DNA of 64,000 nt. Origin: Sitta carolinensis. Its lineage: Eukaryota; Chordata; Aves; Passeriformes; Sittidae. The DNA is taken from positions 108,338,108-108,402,107 of the forward strand of contig CM063283.1 of the NCBI GenBank assembly GCA_032173965.1. Direction: 5' to 3'. The notes under the pieces were generated by a model, which was not told the DNA's origin, did no database searches, and saw nothing but the letters and a program-made list of their open reading frames with translations. Both the position numbers and the translations under genes were made by a program. Positions 12,501 to 27,103 of this stretch are shown piece by piece (within the stretch, counting starts at the first letter, position 1; each line of letters opens with the position of its first letter).

Positions 12501-15500
12501 TCACTCTGAATAACTGTGGGCATGGGGAACATAAGGAATTATTTCCATAAAAGGGTACTTTTACTACATTTTACTACATGTAGGGTACTACATACTAGGC
12601 TGGTATTTGTTACAGGGGTCAGAGTAGAGGACATGGTCTAGATTTGACCAAGACAGACTTTAAAAGTGGTCTGGATAAATGGACTTTCACCATAGAGTAG
12701 ACAGGGTTAGAGGTCAGCCTTTGCAGAGAAAGAACAAAAGAGTACTGATCCAACCAGGTAATTTCTGCAAAAAGCAGACTTATTTATCAAAAACTGAATT
12801 GATCTAGCTTGCACAACATTAAAGCCAAAGAATAAATAATAAACAGCACCTCCATTTGTCACATAGTAAAAAGAACAAAAGTGCACAACTGGGAAAATGT
12901 AATTTGGAGAAAAGTCCAATACGGAAAAAAATAAGTTGGAGTTGCAGTAGCGAAATAAAACCAAGCTGTGATTTATTAGCAACCATTGTGTGCTCTGTGC
13001 CATATTTCTTTATTCAAATAAAGCCCTGTTCAGATTCCTCTGAGGTGACTTTTCGGCAACATTTAGCACATTGCAGGGCAGGGCCTGAGGGTCACAAGTT
13101 CAAGAAAGGATTTTGTTACTCTGTGCTCAGAACTGATCTGAGCTACAGACATGACTTTCCTCAACGGTGGTGATGCTGCTGGTGGGAAGGAATTGTCTGC
13201 CCAGTGCACTAACATCTCCTGTAAATTTTCTTAGGAACAAGACTGATATAACTGCAGACTCAAGCAGCATTTCAGTTGTCCTAGGCTGGGGAGAAGTTAC
13301 AGCTGACGACAAGAAATGGAAAGGAGGAAGGAAAAGAGAAAAATGTAATTTTGGAGGGCTCAGTATGAAAATTTTGACTGCATCACTTGCTCAGGCCAGA
13401 CAGCAATAAAGCACAAACTTGTTGGTATAGCTTATTCTGGCTTCAAGCAATGCAGGAAGGATCTGCTGTTAGGTCTCCCAGTGCCACTTTTCCCCTCCCC
13501 TGTTTTATTATTAACCTCCTACATTTTCTCTGCCTTTAATGGTAAATTGCTTTCCAATCAGCGTGGTGTGACAAGGCTAACCAGAGGCAGCCAGAGCCCG
13601 TGCAGCGCAGGGCCCAGTCAGGCAGCGACGGCTCCTGCTCACAGCACTGACACCTCCGTGTTGTTTTCTCTACCTCCCCTGACCCCTTGAGATCAGGGGG
13701 CCCTGACCATACTGCTCAAGCAGTGAAAAAACACAAATCCTGCTGGACTTGCAGCTGGGGGAGAAACAACCTCAGGAGCTGGGAAAGGAGCTGTCAGCCT
13801 TCATTATTAATATCCAGATGTTAATATTTAATGTCATAAAACCGCGTCTCCCTCCGCAGCCTAGTCATCAGACATGCAGGGGTCACAGCAGCCAAAATCC
13901 TTTAGACAGACAATTCAATGTCCCTGTGCTTTAGCTGCATGCTAGGACTGCTAAAGGTGTTCTAGATGTATTTGAGATGAAATGCTAGAAGCTTTAATAA
14001 AGCCTGAATTTAAAAAAAAAAAAAAATATAGGAAATGGAAAAACAGTGTTCATGTTCCTCATGCTTTCCCAGCCAGCCCTTCTCACAACATTGACCCCAT
14101 TCACAAACTCAAAGGGCACCTGCAGCTGGAGAAAAAAATGTAGGGCTGGCCAAAGCATTAGCACAGCACGGACATCACCCACCACTGCAGCTGCAGGGCC
14201 AGAGCGCTGCTCTAGCCTTGGTGTCCAGACATAGAGAGAAGGTTTGAACATGAGGCAGAGAGAGGGCCAAGATTTAAATCCTTCAGACTACTAAAGCCAG
14301 ATGATACTGCATTAGGGAAAAGACTGTGTAGCCCACCCCAGCCTGTGTTCCCAGGCGCTGTGACACACAGAGGTTCACCAGGCAAAGCAAGCCAGGAAAC
14401 ACTGAGGAGCGCTTGACCTCAAAGCAGATGACACAGAGAGACGTCCTCTATCATGGGGGGCAGGCAAGGGACATTTTAGTGGTTATTTTCAGAGCCTTCA
14501 CCCTCACAGCTTCCCAGAAGGGTCAAACACCAACGTTGCTTGCAGGCAGTTTTCCCCTCAGCGGGTGTGAGAGTGTGTCACCTCTGCTGGCACAGTGCCA
14601 CGGGTCCTACTCCCTGCTGCAGATCCCGGCTCTCCCTAAGAGCAATTCTGCTTGCACTGCCAACGTTACCACTAAAGCTGCCTCGCAGTATTAATTTTTA
14701 AAGGCTCCTTCCTCCTCCCGGGCATAGATTCCGAGACAGCTCCAGAAGCCCACACATATATACCAGCGCAGCGTAGCAGCCAAATGCGTCAAACGAGAGT
14801 TTGAGGGAGAATGGGGGAATAAAAAGCACAGCCAGAACGTTTTGGCATGCAGTGCAAAGGAAAGCGTGGCACCACATGCAACATCTGCTACCCTTTGGCC
14901 TTCCCTGCCTCTCCTGTTTCCACCTGTAAGCTCAAGATTGATTTCTTTCTTTTTTTTTTACAGAGCTGTGTAGTCAGAGGGGCTGGAGCACCCCAGGCAA
15001 TGAAGAAACATAAGTAATGAGAATCCTCCGAATATGTTAGTCTGTATGACATGAAGACAGCTGAGACGGTCCTCAAAGAATTGGTCAGATCCAGCAGAGC
15101 TCATTAGCTCTGGCTTGGGGCTACTTCTGCCAGACCTGGGTTAACAGAGCTCCCAGGTGTCTGCGAGCTGCACTCTGGGCTCCAGGCTGCCACATCAGCC
15201 CAGTGCTGGCCTTTGCTGGCACTGTGCTCGGCACAGCACAGCCCCTCAGCGAGCTGAAGCGCTGCAGAGCTCTGTGGAGCACAATGCAGAGGTATCCAAG
15301 TGACTCTCCAGGAAACAACCTGGGATCAGCTGTGCCTGTGCTGAGATGAAGCTGTTTAACCCATCTGGGTTTGAGATGGCTTTATGCAGTGCCCCTGTCC
15401 TCCAGCCCTAATTTGTGGGTTAAGGGACACAATGCAGAGACACCCCAACAGCCCTGCCTAAAAAAACAAGTTGAGTTTGCAGGGATTATTAGTACAGACT

Positions 15501-15839
15501 GAGCACTCTGGGGACACAAGGGGTCTAGGTCCCTTTTGGTCTAGAAGCAGGCAGTTGTGTCCTCACAGCACAGGGACAGAATCCAGCTCAGGCTGTTATG
15601 CACAAACTCAGCTCCTACTTCGTATGGATAATCCACAAAGCTATTAAACTGCCCACAGTGAGGTACTGACAGCAAGTGGATACTAAAAGAGGGTGGTTGT
15701 GACTGTGGTCAAGTGTGACAAGCAGGACAAGTCAAATCTGCCCTTCTGCCACACTCTGACATGGTAAAGTAAAAGTGACTGTTTACAGGTAACATCTCCC
15801 TGCCTATGGATAACAGTAACTTCAGACAACTCTTGCAAA

Positions 15840-16240
15840 CTAGGAACTAGTGAACTCCAGCAGTTAATTATAGTAAATATTTACATAACAGCTGGGCCCT
15901 TCAAATTTAGAAGGAATAGTCAATGCAAGGACATGCCCTTTAACCATCCCATTTTATTACACAAATCACCAGGGAGCCCAGCACAGTAAGATTTGCAAAT
16001 GAAGTGTCTGATATTGGCTGAGACATTAAACTACTTACCTCGTGCTATAAAATGCATGGGTACAGTACATCATTCTTTTTACAGAAATTTCAACCCCATT
16101 TACTTTAGTTAACTATTCCTCGGCACTTAATATTTTGTGTGCTGCAAAGAACACAGTACATAACCCTGAATAGACCTGGTGCCACTTCTCTAGCAGAGTT
16201 TGACTTAAAATTAAAATGTTTTCCCTTTTGCTGTTACTAA
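15840..16240. promoter_or_regulatory. Possible conserved non-coding element
   Basis: Unique, moderately AT-rich sequence with CAGTTAATTATAGTAAATATT, GATTTGCAAATGAAG (octamer-like, both directions) and CTATAAAATGCATGGG. It is not a known repeat. This is the weakest of the candidates. Confidence 0.15.
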
Positions 16241-19200
16241 ATTTGGCATCGCTTATGTAGATTCTGTTGATGTGTCTAATCTACTTAACATCCTCAATGT
16301 TCTCCTATTAGCTGGTTGCTTGGGAATTTGCCTTACATGAAAGATTCTGCTTCTGTCCCATCCCGTGCTTTCTCCACACACACACACTGGGTAATTAAAC
16401 CAGGTTCTGTAAGTGGGGTAATATGTTATCATCCAAAATGACTTGCTACTCAGGAGCATTGCAATGAATCCTGTAATAAGCAAAAGCTGTGGGTGCTGGG
16501 AGCTGCGGGTGCATGGTTTCCAGACAGAGCACAGTTTTAAAAGGATCATGGTCTGAGTTCGGAAATCTGAGTCAGTCCCAAGTACCCTCAACTGGCAGGA
16601 CTCAGATGTGCCTTGGTGGGGTGTAATCTGTACCAGGAGCAAGATGAGACACTGACAAATCCTCGGGAGACCCCAGCTGTGGCCAGTGCTGGAGTAACTC
16701 CAGAAACACCTGGAGACAAAGCATGACGAGCTGATCATCATCAGGAGCTCAGTGTGGAGGAAAGGGGAAAGTAATGAAACACAAAAATCCCATATGATAT
16801 TTCCTTCTCACCACTACAAAAAATTGCATTCCCAGATGCACAAATCAAATATGGGAATGGGTTGACCATGGTTGCATTTGGCATAGTTTTAGGTGGTCCA
16901 TAAAAGAGTTTTTCCTACTGGAATGTTATCCCAGATAGTATTTACTGCTCTATGACTTCCTTTCTAGGGGATTTTTGTGTTACCTTAGGGAGGAAAATGC
17001 TGAAAGGTATCATAAGTCAAGGTGCAAAAGTGTGCAGTGTAAAATTAGCTGAGAAGGGAGAATGAAGCAGCCCAAGTAATGGTCAGGTCTAGCCAAGGGA
17101 CAGCTGCTACAAAATCAGGAACCCAAAGGGCTTAATGGATGGGGGGTTTGCATGCATCAGAAACCTTCTGCCAGGCTGGCTGATTTATGTGGCGGAGAAG
17201 GCTCAGATGAACCCTCCCTCCTGAGCTTGCTCATAACATTATAGGGTAGGCTAAGAGGGTTACTCAATGTTATTACTGCTGTTGCTGTTGTTTATTTATT
17301 AATGCATCTGTATCGGAGACCGTGGCTGATCCTGGGAGTCTCGCTGTGCTACGTGCACAGGATGCAGAGCAAGAAGGAGCTGCCCTGCCCAAAAGAATGC
17401 CATGTGCTCCCTTTCTCCAGAACCACAGCAAGCTCCCAAAGCTATCCCAGGGACACAGATCCCCCTCTTCACTGCCATGTTAGCCACTTACTATTTCCCA
17501 GCATAAATATGCTTTATAGAGAAATAAAGTCTGCAGTTCTGAAAAGGGAGTGCTTTCACACACCCGCTTCTCATCTATAAAGCCCCATGATTTGGCATCT
17601 CAGGTTAAAGTATGAAATTATGACACCAGAATTGACTTTAGAGTTTCTGATGCTTCCTTGGATGATTGCTTCTATAACTTATAGAGACAGGGGAGCGTTT
17701 GTATTCTACTGAACACATAAATTAATATCCATACATGAAAACGATGTGCAGACAACAGGACAGGGGCAGGGATGAGTTTGCTACAGTGAATAACACCAAA
17801 GGAGGACTTGTCAGCAGCAGTTTCTGTTCTGTTTGGAGTGTGGTAGTGAGGGTCTGCAAGAATAATGAAGTAAAATAAAAGGGGTTTGTACTTTGCTTGT
17901 TAAAGCAGCTGAGAATTGGTATTTTCCATCATCATACCATTTGGGGGAGAGTCCTACTAAAAATAAATATACATTTTTATTTTTACTGGTAGATATAAAC
18001 CATAATTTCATATTTTCACGTGCTCTGAATGTTTTACGCCATGAGCGGGGCAGGTTATTTTGTGGCCTAAAGAACATATGTAAAGATATTGGAATCTGGT
18101 CTTATAAAGCATAAGAGATAAGGTTCTCTTGTTCATGCTTGCTAAAAGCTTTGTTTTAGTCTGTCATGGCAGAGACAACATTATTTGATTTTGCATCTTC
18201 CCTATGTTTCTAACAATAGCAGTATTATATGTGTTGAAAAGAAATTGGAGCAAAATAAGAAACAGAATACTGCAAACCCTGCACATCCATGGACCTCAAA
18301 GCCTCTTAAATTCATGGCAAAGTTTTAAAAGCAAAGGGAATGAAAATTGTAGCCCCTCTGAAGCCAATGGAAAGCTCTCAGTGAGGGACAGGAAGCGGGA
18401 GCTGGATTTCACCACATCCCCTGACACTGTCTTACATTAGAAACAGCGACCAGAATGTTTCTGTTTCTCTCACCTCTGACTCAAACCTTTTTAAAAATTA
18501 AAATAAAATGTTAGAGATGCAGCATCAAAGGGCTGGAGGCACAAAGGAAACGTGGTCCTGCTCCTAGCCCTATGCACTGGCAAAGCTGTGATGCTGACGA
18601 GCCGAGGCAGCAGGTAAGACGCTCCCCTCGACACGCACGCTGCCTTCAGGATGCCAGTGTCATCAGGAGCAGCAGAGGGGCTGTGTGACACACACCAGTG
18701 GCTGGACCAGATGGAGGCTTTGGACTGCTCTGCAACGTTCGAGTCGTCCCCAGATCCGATGGCAAAGCCATGTGCCAGTTTGTTAGTCTGGAGAGCTTGA
18801 AGCGATCCTGGGAGAAACCCTTATCCCACATAAATCGTCTGGAGCTGATGGATGGCAGGAGCCAGAAACATGATAAATAGTTGCATCCTGTTAAAAATAG
18901 GCATCAGAGCAGCAGGCACATGCATTGGCTGAGGAGGATTGCCAGTCAATGACTGAACTGCCAAGGCATTTTGGCATTCAGCTTCAGAACAGGCTTTCAG
19001 GCTATTCTTGCAAGTGAACAACCTCTGTAGTAACCTGGTTTTCAGTACACATTGAATTTCCTCTGGGTACCTCAGGAGCTGGTAGAAGAAAGCCCAGAAG
19101 AATGTTTTGGTTGACTCTGGGTTTTGTATATAGCAGGTACTGGAGCCAGCTTCTCTTGGCCAAAATCAAGTTTTTCCCTGTGGGCATCATTTAAATGTGT

Positions 19201-21769
19201 TTGCTTTACCACCAAATCCTTATTTTGTATAAAGTACTCAAGGGAAAAAGTTGCCTGCCTGCCTCCTCCAGCAAAGTTCCTTCGTTTACTGTAACAGTAG
19301 CGTTTTTGCATGGCGCCTGCTGCATTGGAGGCTCCGACTCCCAGAGTGCAGGTAGTAAACAAATATTACTGTGAGCTTTCTGGAGCAACTCCCTCTCCCT
19401 CATAAGAACTTCTATAAAACAGTTGCTAGATTACAGACAGGAAAGCAAACCTTTCAAAAAAAATTCTCTCAACACTTAAAACTACGAGCTAAGTATGTCA
19501 GTCACATGTGGTTTGTTCTTTATGCAGAACCAATAAAACCTTGCAAATTTCAGTTGTAGACCTCAAAACATCCTGTCTATGACACTTGACACTTTCTCTC
19601 ACCAAGAAATTTCCACAGTGACAGCCCAAATCCTTCCCTAGCCCATAGTCTCCAGGCTGCTCTAACTTCAGGTCTCTTCCATGCTCCTTGAACACCCAAA
19701 CCCAGTCTTATTTTCATCTCTGCAGTGCCCTCCTCCTGCCCTGTGTGGTTTGTACCATGTTTCCATGTGCCCTCACACCACCTTTCCAGCCTGTCAGCTT
19801 GGCAAGAGGCAACACATGCTGTGACTCAACCAAAAATATGTAGATTTGGATGGGGGAGTTGACAGATGCCAGTCAGCATCTTCTCTCCAGCTTTTCTTTG
19901 GTGGAAGTGCTAACTGGTGTCTTTCTTCCCAAGTACTTCCATTGCCCTGGCCCTCTGCCAGATTTGATTCCATGCTGACCAGTGGAGCTCAAAAGCTCAT
20001 AGTTGGGGACCAGCAGATAAAGAGTGCGTTTGTGTAACTTTTGTGTCCCTAGGAAACAAGGCTGAAAACAGAAATATGAACTATGTCCATGTTTACGGAT
20101 ATCACTCTGGCTAATATTTCTGTTGAACTTGCCCCTGGGACTCCCAGCAACTCTATGATAAACACTGCATAAACAGATAGTAAGGCATGGTCTCTACTCA
20201 AGTTAAAGAAGACTAAGTTAAGTATGAAAATCTGTAACATTCAGCTATTAAAAAAATGGCTCTTGTAAAATAAGCAGAGAGGAATAAATTGCACACAAAC
20301 ATGACACACAAACACAGGGATAGTTTCAGACTGGGATCATCCGTATCTGATCAGCTGAAGACAAAGATAGATACAAACTTGTCCTATCTGAACCCAAGTT
20401 TAAAAACACAGTATTGTGCATTCACAGTAGCTCAAATGTTAAATTCAAAGCCTCTTTTATCTCGAGAGGAAATGCTAATGAAAGGCGTAAGACTTAAACC
20501 ACATATCTTGTAGGGCATCAACTTCCCAACTTCAGACTTCCAGCAGAAGCTTATCCTCTCTAGAGATTCACTACTCTACCATTCACTACCATTAACAATC
20601 TCTCATATTTTCATCAATATCGATGGGTTCAGGACACTCACTGGTAGGGGGAACGCTTTTCTTAAAAATCCCTTGGCCCAGGCTTGAATCTCTAGGGATT
20701 TAGCATCTCCTGATGCTGCTGTTCCACTTCAGTTTTCCCTGGAGCAGTGACTGACACCTTGCTCAGCCATAGTTCAGGGAGATGTCACAGAATTAGCAAT
20801 CATCTTAGCTCTAGTATCAGTCTGTGCAGTCCTGAGCTTAATGGTCAGGTCACTTTGCTAGGAGAAACAAGTAGATCTGCCCCAGTTAGGCAGGGCGAGG
20901 CTTTGAGAACAGGTTTTCCATCTGTTGAAAGATTGCTCTAACCAATGGATGGTGGGTGGAACTAACTCACAAGCTCAGGAATTAGCTGAGTGGGGAACAT
21001 GGGCCTCTCAGCTTACCTAACTGGAAACCTGAATGCCTCCACTGATTTGGACCTTACCATAAAAATTCTGTACATACATGAGCCGAATCAGACCAGACTT
21101 GTTCTCCACCAAGGCTCTGCAGAACACTCAATAACCTTTCTTTTTCTTCACTGGATCAGGAAGGAGTTATGCAATTTAAAACTGTGCAGATCTGAGTGTC
21201 CAAAACTGACTGAGCCCTTCCCACCAAGAGTCCTTTTGACATCCCAGGGGGCTCTAACATGCATGACTGGTTCAATGCCAAGCTCCTAAAAGAGCCCCTT
21301 GTTGGTTACCAACATTGTCAGGGTATGACTTGAGAACTAGGAATCCTGGCTTGTAAAATACTGCCATGCAAGTAGTCAGGAGTTAACCACACACATTGCA
21401 ATGAAAATGGACATGTAGAGGTCCCTCTCATTGTTTAGTATGGTTTGGGTCTGGGATTTGAGGGTTTTTTTGGAAAGAAAAGAGGTTTAAGGTGGGTGTA
21501 GAAGACTTGGCAGTGAAGCATCAAAACATCCAGTCAAATAGACAAGCAGGACTTTCATTTTTGCCTCTCTTGTCTTTAATCCCAGTTTCCTGCAGCTAAA
21601 TCTATGGGTAGGGATGTAGAGAGGGAAATCTACACTTATTTATTTATAGAAATTAGGATGAAGTCATTATGGCCTGCACAGTATGTTGCTATTATGAAGT
21701 TGCAAAATGAGCTACAGAAAGGGCATTTAGTGGGAAATATTGTCAGCTGGCAGTCTCGGGCACTTGAGT

Positions 21770-21965
21770 ACCCTCCATAACATGCATAACGGAATCAATT
21801 TAAACCTAGTGAAAGGGACATTGTCTGATAAAGTAATTCCTCTTTGAACACAAGATGGCAGCCTTAAATAAATGCAACCCCGCACAGCTTTTAATCTTAC
21901 ACATCATTAAATTCCTAATTTACACATTATGTTTTCATGGGCCAACCCATAACTCATTAGTGTTG
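21770..21965. promoter_or_regulatory. Candidate conserved non-coding element
   Basis: A unique AT-rich stretch contains CACAAGATGGCAGCC (YY1-like AAGATGGCGGC core), CATCATTAAATTCCTAATTTACAC and CATAACTCATTAGTG. The motif density suggests a regulatory element, but there is no comparative evidence. Confidence 0.2.
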
Positions 21966-24530
21966 AACTCTTGAGTTGTAAGGACCAACACACTAGACAA
22001 ATGTGGGCTTCTTTATCCACGTTTCTTTGGGTGGCAGTTCTCTTTTAATTTACCACAGAGGCAGACTTCAAATTCAACATTAAGAAAGCTTTCTGATCTT
22101 GTGTGCTTTGTGTATCCTCTACCCCAAAGAAAAACCTCTCTGATTACTGTTCTGTACCCACACATTTTACTGATTAAGTGTGGAATATGGAACGGGGAAT
22201 ACCATCTCTTTTCAGCTTGTTCAAGATATTGGAGTTCCTTGAAAGATGTGTCTTTCTGCAGGAGGATTTCAAACAGGCCTTGAAGTCAAAACTAAAACAG
22301 ACTGCAAATAACATAAGGTTTAGAGCTGGTCTTCCTACTTTTCCACAAAACTTAACACACCAAATCATGTTTTGACCTCTTGTCTTTCCATTCTCTTGTC
22401 TGAGTGTTGTCTGAAAGAAGTCACGAGCACCATCTGAGCAGGAGGGTCTCCATAGGGCTCCAGTGCCATGACACTAGAACTAATTCTACCAGAATGGATG
22501 GAAATGGCAAGAGAAAGGCTGTAATCACTTTCCCTGCCTTGGGAACTACAAGTCAGAAATGTCAAGTGTAGAAGGAGGCTTTACAAACCTGATACCACTG
22601 CTTTAGCATTGCATGTAAGAACATAAATGGCTCTTGGAGCAGGTCACACCAAGGGCCCTTCCAAGCCAGCTCCTGGTCTCGGATTCCCCATGCAGGCAGG
22701 GGCAGTGGGAAGTGTGACTCATTATGTGGGGTCAAGAAAAGCAGAGCAGCAAGGCAAAGCCTCAGGCTAAGTTTGTTCTTCCTGGCTGGGCTGCATTTTG
22801 TCATGGCTGCAGGGCCACTGATCTGCAAGAGCTGCTGCTGCTTTGAGAAAGCCAAACTCCAGCAGCACAAGGCCCTGCATGCCCTGATGGAAACTGGACT
22901 GAGGTTCACAGATGGATGGAAAGGCTGCTTATGCAAAGGAGGAGATCAGGATAATCCTTTTCCACCAGAGTTGAACAAACTTCTAGGGAAAGTCAGTGCT
23001 CCTCAAGAGAAAAATTTGCTATCCTACTGTTCAAAAAATAAAAAAAAAAAGCCACAAATCTAAGGAGAGAGGAGGAATATTCATACCTCAAGTGTAAACC
23101 ATTGCAGGATCTCCTCCCTATCCTCCACTAAGCCAAACAGAGGCCATCCCAACACCAGCAGAAGGAATCTTGATGAAAGTGCCCACCTATTCTCTTGCTA
23201 CTCATGTCTCCAGCAGCTCACAACGCTTGCCTCACTGGGCACCTTACAGACCCTTCAACTATTTTAGAGAATGGCAGTGCTGATCCAAGTCATCTGCCTA
23301 GCATCCCCATGGAGCTAACTTCTTATTCTTACAGGATAGATGTCTGCACCCCCACCCAGCCCCTTTTTCCATTTGTTTTATTATATAGGTATTCATTTTT
23401 CTCTAGTTTTCTTCATCCCTCCCTTCTCCTCCTTTTGATGGACAAGAGCATACAATTTTGTTCATGGCGAGTTGATATCCACCTAAAGAGGAAAGGTCAG
23501 CAGAGAAAGAGGTGACAACCTGTCAAAATGCCTTTCTACTGACACCACTTCCCAAGGGGAACCTCCAAAGAGTTGTGGATGGTGAGGGACAGTATGTAGC
23601 AGCAGGGGCTGTTCTTGTGTGGCAAATAAAGGGACACTGGCTCTTTCCTGAGACTCCCTGGGGAAGGACTTGGGCTTGTGATATCAACTGAACATCAGCC
23701 TTAGTAGGTTTTCCTTCAATTTCTCGCACAGATTTACAGATATGATTTAAAGCCGAATTGGACTTTCCTACGCCTTAATTTACTCCTAGTGGAAATGAGG
23801 CTAGCATTTGGAGTATTTATAGGATTCTGCTCCATGCTCCTGCAAACACATTGAGACTTGGAGACCCAAGTTGCATTCTGTCCTTTCTGCACATCTTTCT
23901 CATGAGAGAGTGCTCTAGACATCTAATGCAACCCCCAGCAACATCTGTACAAACTCGTAAGGACATAATTTTAAAACAATGCATTGCACAAACATACCAG
24001 GAAAGGAGGGATTCCTTTTGTGGTTAAAGCACAGCAGGAGGCCCTCAAAGATTTAGGTTCCATTCTCAGTTCTGCCCAATAGTTTGAACAAATCATTCAA
24101 TCTTTTCAAGCTCCCAGTTCCCCTTTATGAGAGGGGAACAGCTCTTGATGGGGATGCCTAGGAGGATTAATGCACACAACATGAAAAGGGTGAGGGCTGT
24201 ATTGCTAAGCTGCATGACAACGAGTACTCTCCTTGGCTTGCCAAGTCTCCTACACTCCTGCCAGAGATGGGCCACAGCCTCCAGAGGTGGCAATTATAGC
24301 ACTGCCAAGTATTACAGTGATGCGTGGCACACAGCACGGCCACCCCTCCTTGGCAGGGCGCCTCTCCAAACAGAGCTGAGCCTCACGACAGCTCCCGGGC
24401 AGGGCAGGATCCATGCAGGCGGCCGGACCCGGCCCACGCAGCTCCAGGTGCCCCAGTCCTGCTGCCTCCTCTGCTGCCTGAGCGTGGCCGTGGGACCTGC
24501 CCACCCTGTCCACAACCTGCCTGTGCCAGC

Positions 24531-24797
24531 TGCCCCACTGCCCACCCTGCCCCACTGCCCCACCCTGACAACCCTGCCCCACTGCCCATGCTGCCCCACT
24601 GCTCACTCTACCCTCCTGACCCATTGCCACACTCCACCTTGCCCACTGCCCACCCTGGCCCACTGCCCCACTGCCCACCCTGCCCACCCTGCTCTATTGC
24701 CCACCCCGCCCACCTTGGCCCACTGCCCCACTGCCTGCCCTCCCCACCCTGCCCACCCTGCCCCACTTCCCACCTTGCCCACAATGACCCAGTGCCC
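24531..24797 (+). repeat. Degenerate C-rich tandem array
   Basis: About 270 bp is built of diverged CCCACTGCCCACCCTGCC-like units with shorter CCCACCCTG submotifs. It gives open frames on both strands (Pro/His/Cys-rich on +, Gly/Trp-rich on -) that have no codon or domain support. Confidence 0.9.
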
Positions 24798-27103
24798 TGC
24801 TTTGGCACTTGTCACTCCAGCTGTGCTGCTCCCCTGAGGCTCACAGAGTCCCCCACAACCTTCTGTTCCCCACAGCCCCTAGTTCTCCAGCCAGCCCCCA
24901 CCATCACCTCCAGAGTCAGCACCTCCCCAGTGCCTGCCCCGCTGCTGACACCCACACACAGAGCCAGGCACAACACACCTGGCCATATGGACCAGCAGCC
25001 AAACACAGTTTTCCCCTCATCCACAGGCCCTCTGCAATCTCCCATCTGCCCTCCTCACTGCACACTGGGCTCAGACAATCCTTTACATGAGGGCCAGCCT
25101 CTGCAAGCCTCACCAGAATACAGACGAGACATACCCTTCAGCTACACGCTGCCAGAGACAGCCCCTCACACCATGCACGGGGTCTGCTCCCTCTCTTCAG
25201 CCTCCTGTGCATACCAGACTCACTCACACACCTGCACAGACAGACCCCTTCACTCCCAAATGCAGCCACAGACACCTGAAGCGTGCACACACCTGCTAAA
25301 ACTACAGAGGCACGAATCATTGATCTTGTACAGGCAGGAGACTGAGTGGAAAGGCAGCAAGGAGGTGAGATCAGATCATTGGTGGAGGGAGAACTTACAG
25401 CCCGGTCACAAGCCAGCATGCTGCCTTTTAGGAAATGCTGTTACCACGTCTGCAACTGCGTCCACCTCAGCTCTGCTACCCACAACGTCACAAGGTCTTC
25501 ATCTGTGCTCACCACTTGCCTGTGCCCCACTGACATTTATCTTCCAGGCAGCTCTCCAACACTGCTGTGATGGACAAGCCCTATGGCAGAAGCAAATGTT
25601 CTGAATCACAAATATCTCTCCACCAGTCAGGCTCTTCAGGTGCAAACACACAATCCTGGCTCCAGGGCTGTGCTGCATCTCTCCCAAGCGCTCCCCACCT
25701 TGTTCAATACCTGTGCACTTTATAGACAGAGCATTCTTCTGCAAGTATCCCAAATACAACCCTTACACTTCCATGGGAGTGGCTTCCCAAACTCCATGCA
25801 ACTTGAGCAACACAAATTCATCTACTCATCTCATATGTATTTTCATGTTATCCAAGTCAACAGCAGATAACATGAAAATCCATATGGGATGTGTAGATGT
25901 GGCAAGTTACATTGTGTCTGCCAAACCAAGGAACAGATCCCTTAGTTCATCATTAGGGGTAGATGAAGTCTCCTGGGAATGGAGACTGGCACTGCTTAGG
26001 ACTTTATCCAGCTTATTCATTTGTCCACTTGTATTTAACATTTTTTTTTTTAATTGTAATATTTATTTCTATTTTTGCAGCATTGCATCTGATGTTGTAT
26101 GAAAATGGGTCACAGGCTGACCCTTGTACCAAACAGAATATATCCTAAGTAAGAAGATGCAACAACCTGTAAATAATAGAGATGATGGCAATATGCAGAG
26201 TTGTTCTGTTGTCTCCTCTTGCTGTATAAACCCCATGATTTTACTTTCAAAATCTCTTCTCATGTTTAACACTGCAGTGGGCTGCTTTATGTCTTCTTGC
26301 ACTTCAGACACCAGGGAAAAAAGGCCCAAACAACAGGTTTTTTCTCTCTGTCATACTGGTGGCATAATCATCTCTGCCTTGGTTTTCTCTGGTTTTAATC
26401 ACCAGTTTCTGGCCATAAGTAGTGCCTTTGCTGAGATTTCACCCCGTTTTACGTCCTTTCCGTTGTCACAAGGACAGGTCACTTCCTTAAAAGTAACCTG
26501 CTGTGGTCAAGGTTGTTTTCCTTGACCGGGTTTATTGCCTCTTAAATGTTTTAGTGTTTCGACTGTTCCTCAGGTTGAGCACAGGATGTTTGTTGCACTG
26601 GTAAGAGGTTAGTACTGCGAAGCCTAGGGAGTGATATATGGATGGTTCATGCTTTCTTTTGGATTTAATTTTTCATCCTCTAGTGCTCTGTGGTGAAAGG
26701 AATGTTTGCTGCTTGCCTAGGGAGACACCTGACATTTAGACTTTATCTTCTGTAAAGGCCTGGGCCAAAATTCTCTTCTCTGACTTTGGGAATGGCAGTA
26801 AAGGGCACAGAGTTGAAGTGAAGGGGGGGACAAAAAGGGATATGTGTCTTTGTGATACCAGGCCACAGTAAGGAACTCTGCAGCCCTCTGATAAAAGTCA
26901 GTTCCTCCAGTATAAATGGGGTTTTCATCCCCAGGCACATAATGTAGAAATTCCTCATTCCAAGAGTACTCATGGGCCTGGGCATGGAGGAGAAGCAAAG
27001 AAGAGAAACTTGGGCTACAGCATCCTGCTGTAACTCCTGTTACAACCAGGGGAGTGCTCAGATTCTGGGTTTGGAGAAAAACCTGCACACCCAGGTAGAA
27101 TAC
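24798..27103. other. No gene seen
   Basis: The C-rich half (to about 25600) extends an open frame from the tandem array but has no domain. The remainder is unique AT-rich sequence. Confidence 0.65.

Larger units (their letters stand above)
5526..24530. other. Long gene-free stretch
   Basis: About 19 kb without a recognisable exon, RNA gene or intact mobile element on either strand. It holds the G/C homopolymers, short A/T runs (for example 9039-9056 and 14011-14024) and two weak candidate regulatory stretches listed separately. The longest non-repetitive open frames (189 codons at 11028-11597 and 162 codons at 16253-16741) have no family resemblance. Confidence 0.65.

Noticed and set aside
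16253..16741. 162-codon open frame on the minus strand
   Set aside because: No family resemblance; a short chance opening in a 19-kb gene-free stretch.
24127..25604. CRISPR-like or collagen-like reading of the C-rich repeats
   Set aside because: Units are diverged and contiguous without spacers, and the translation lacks Gly-X-Y periodicity.
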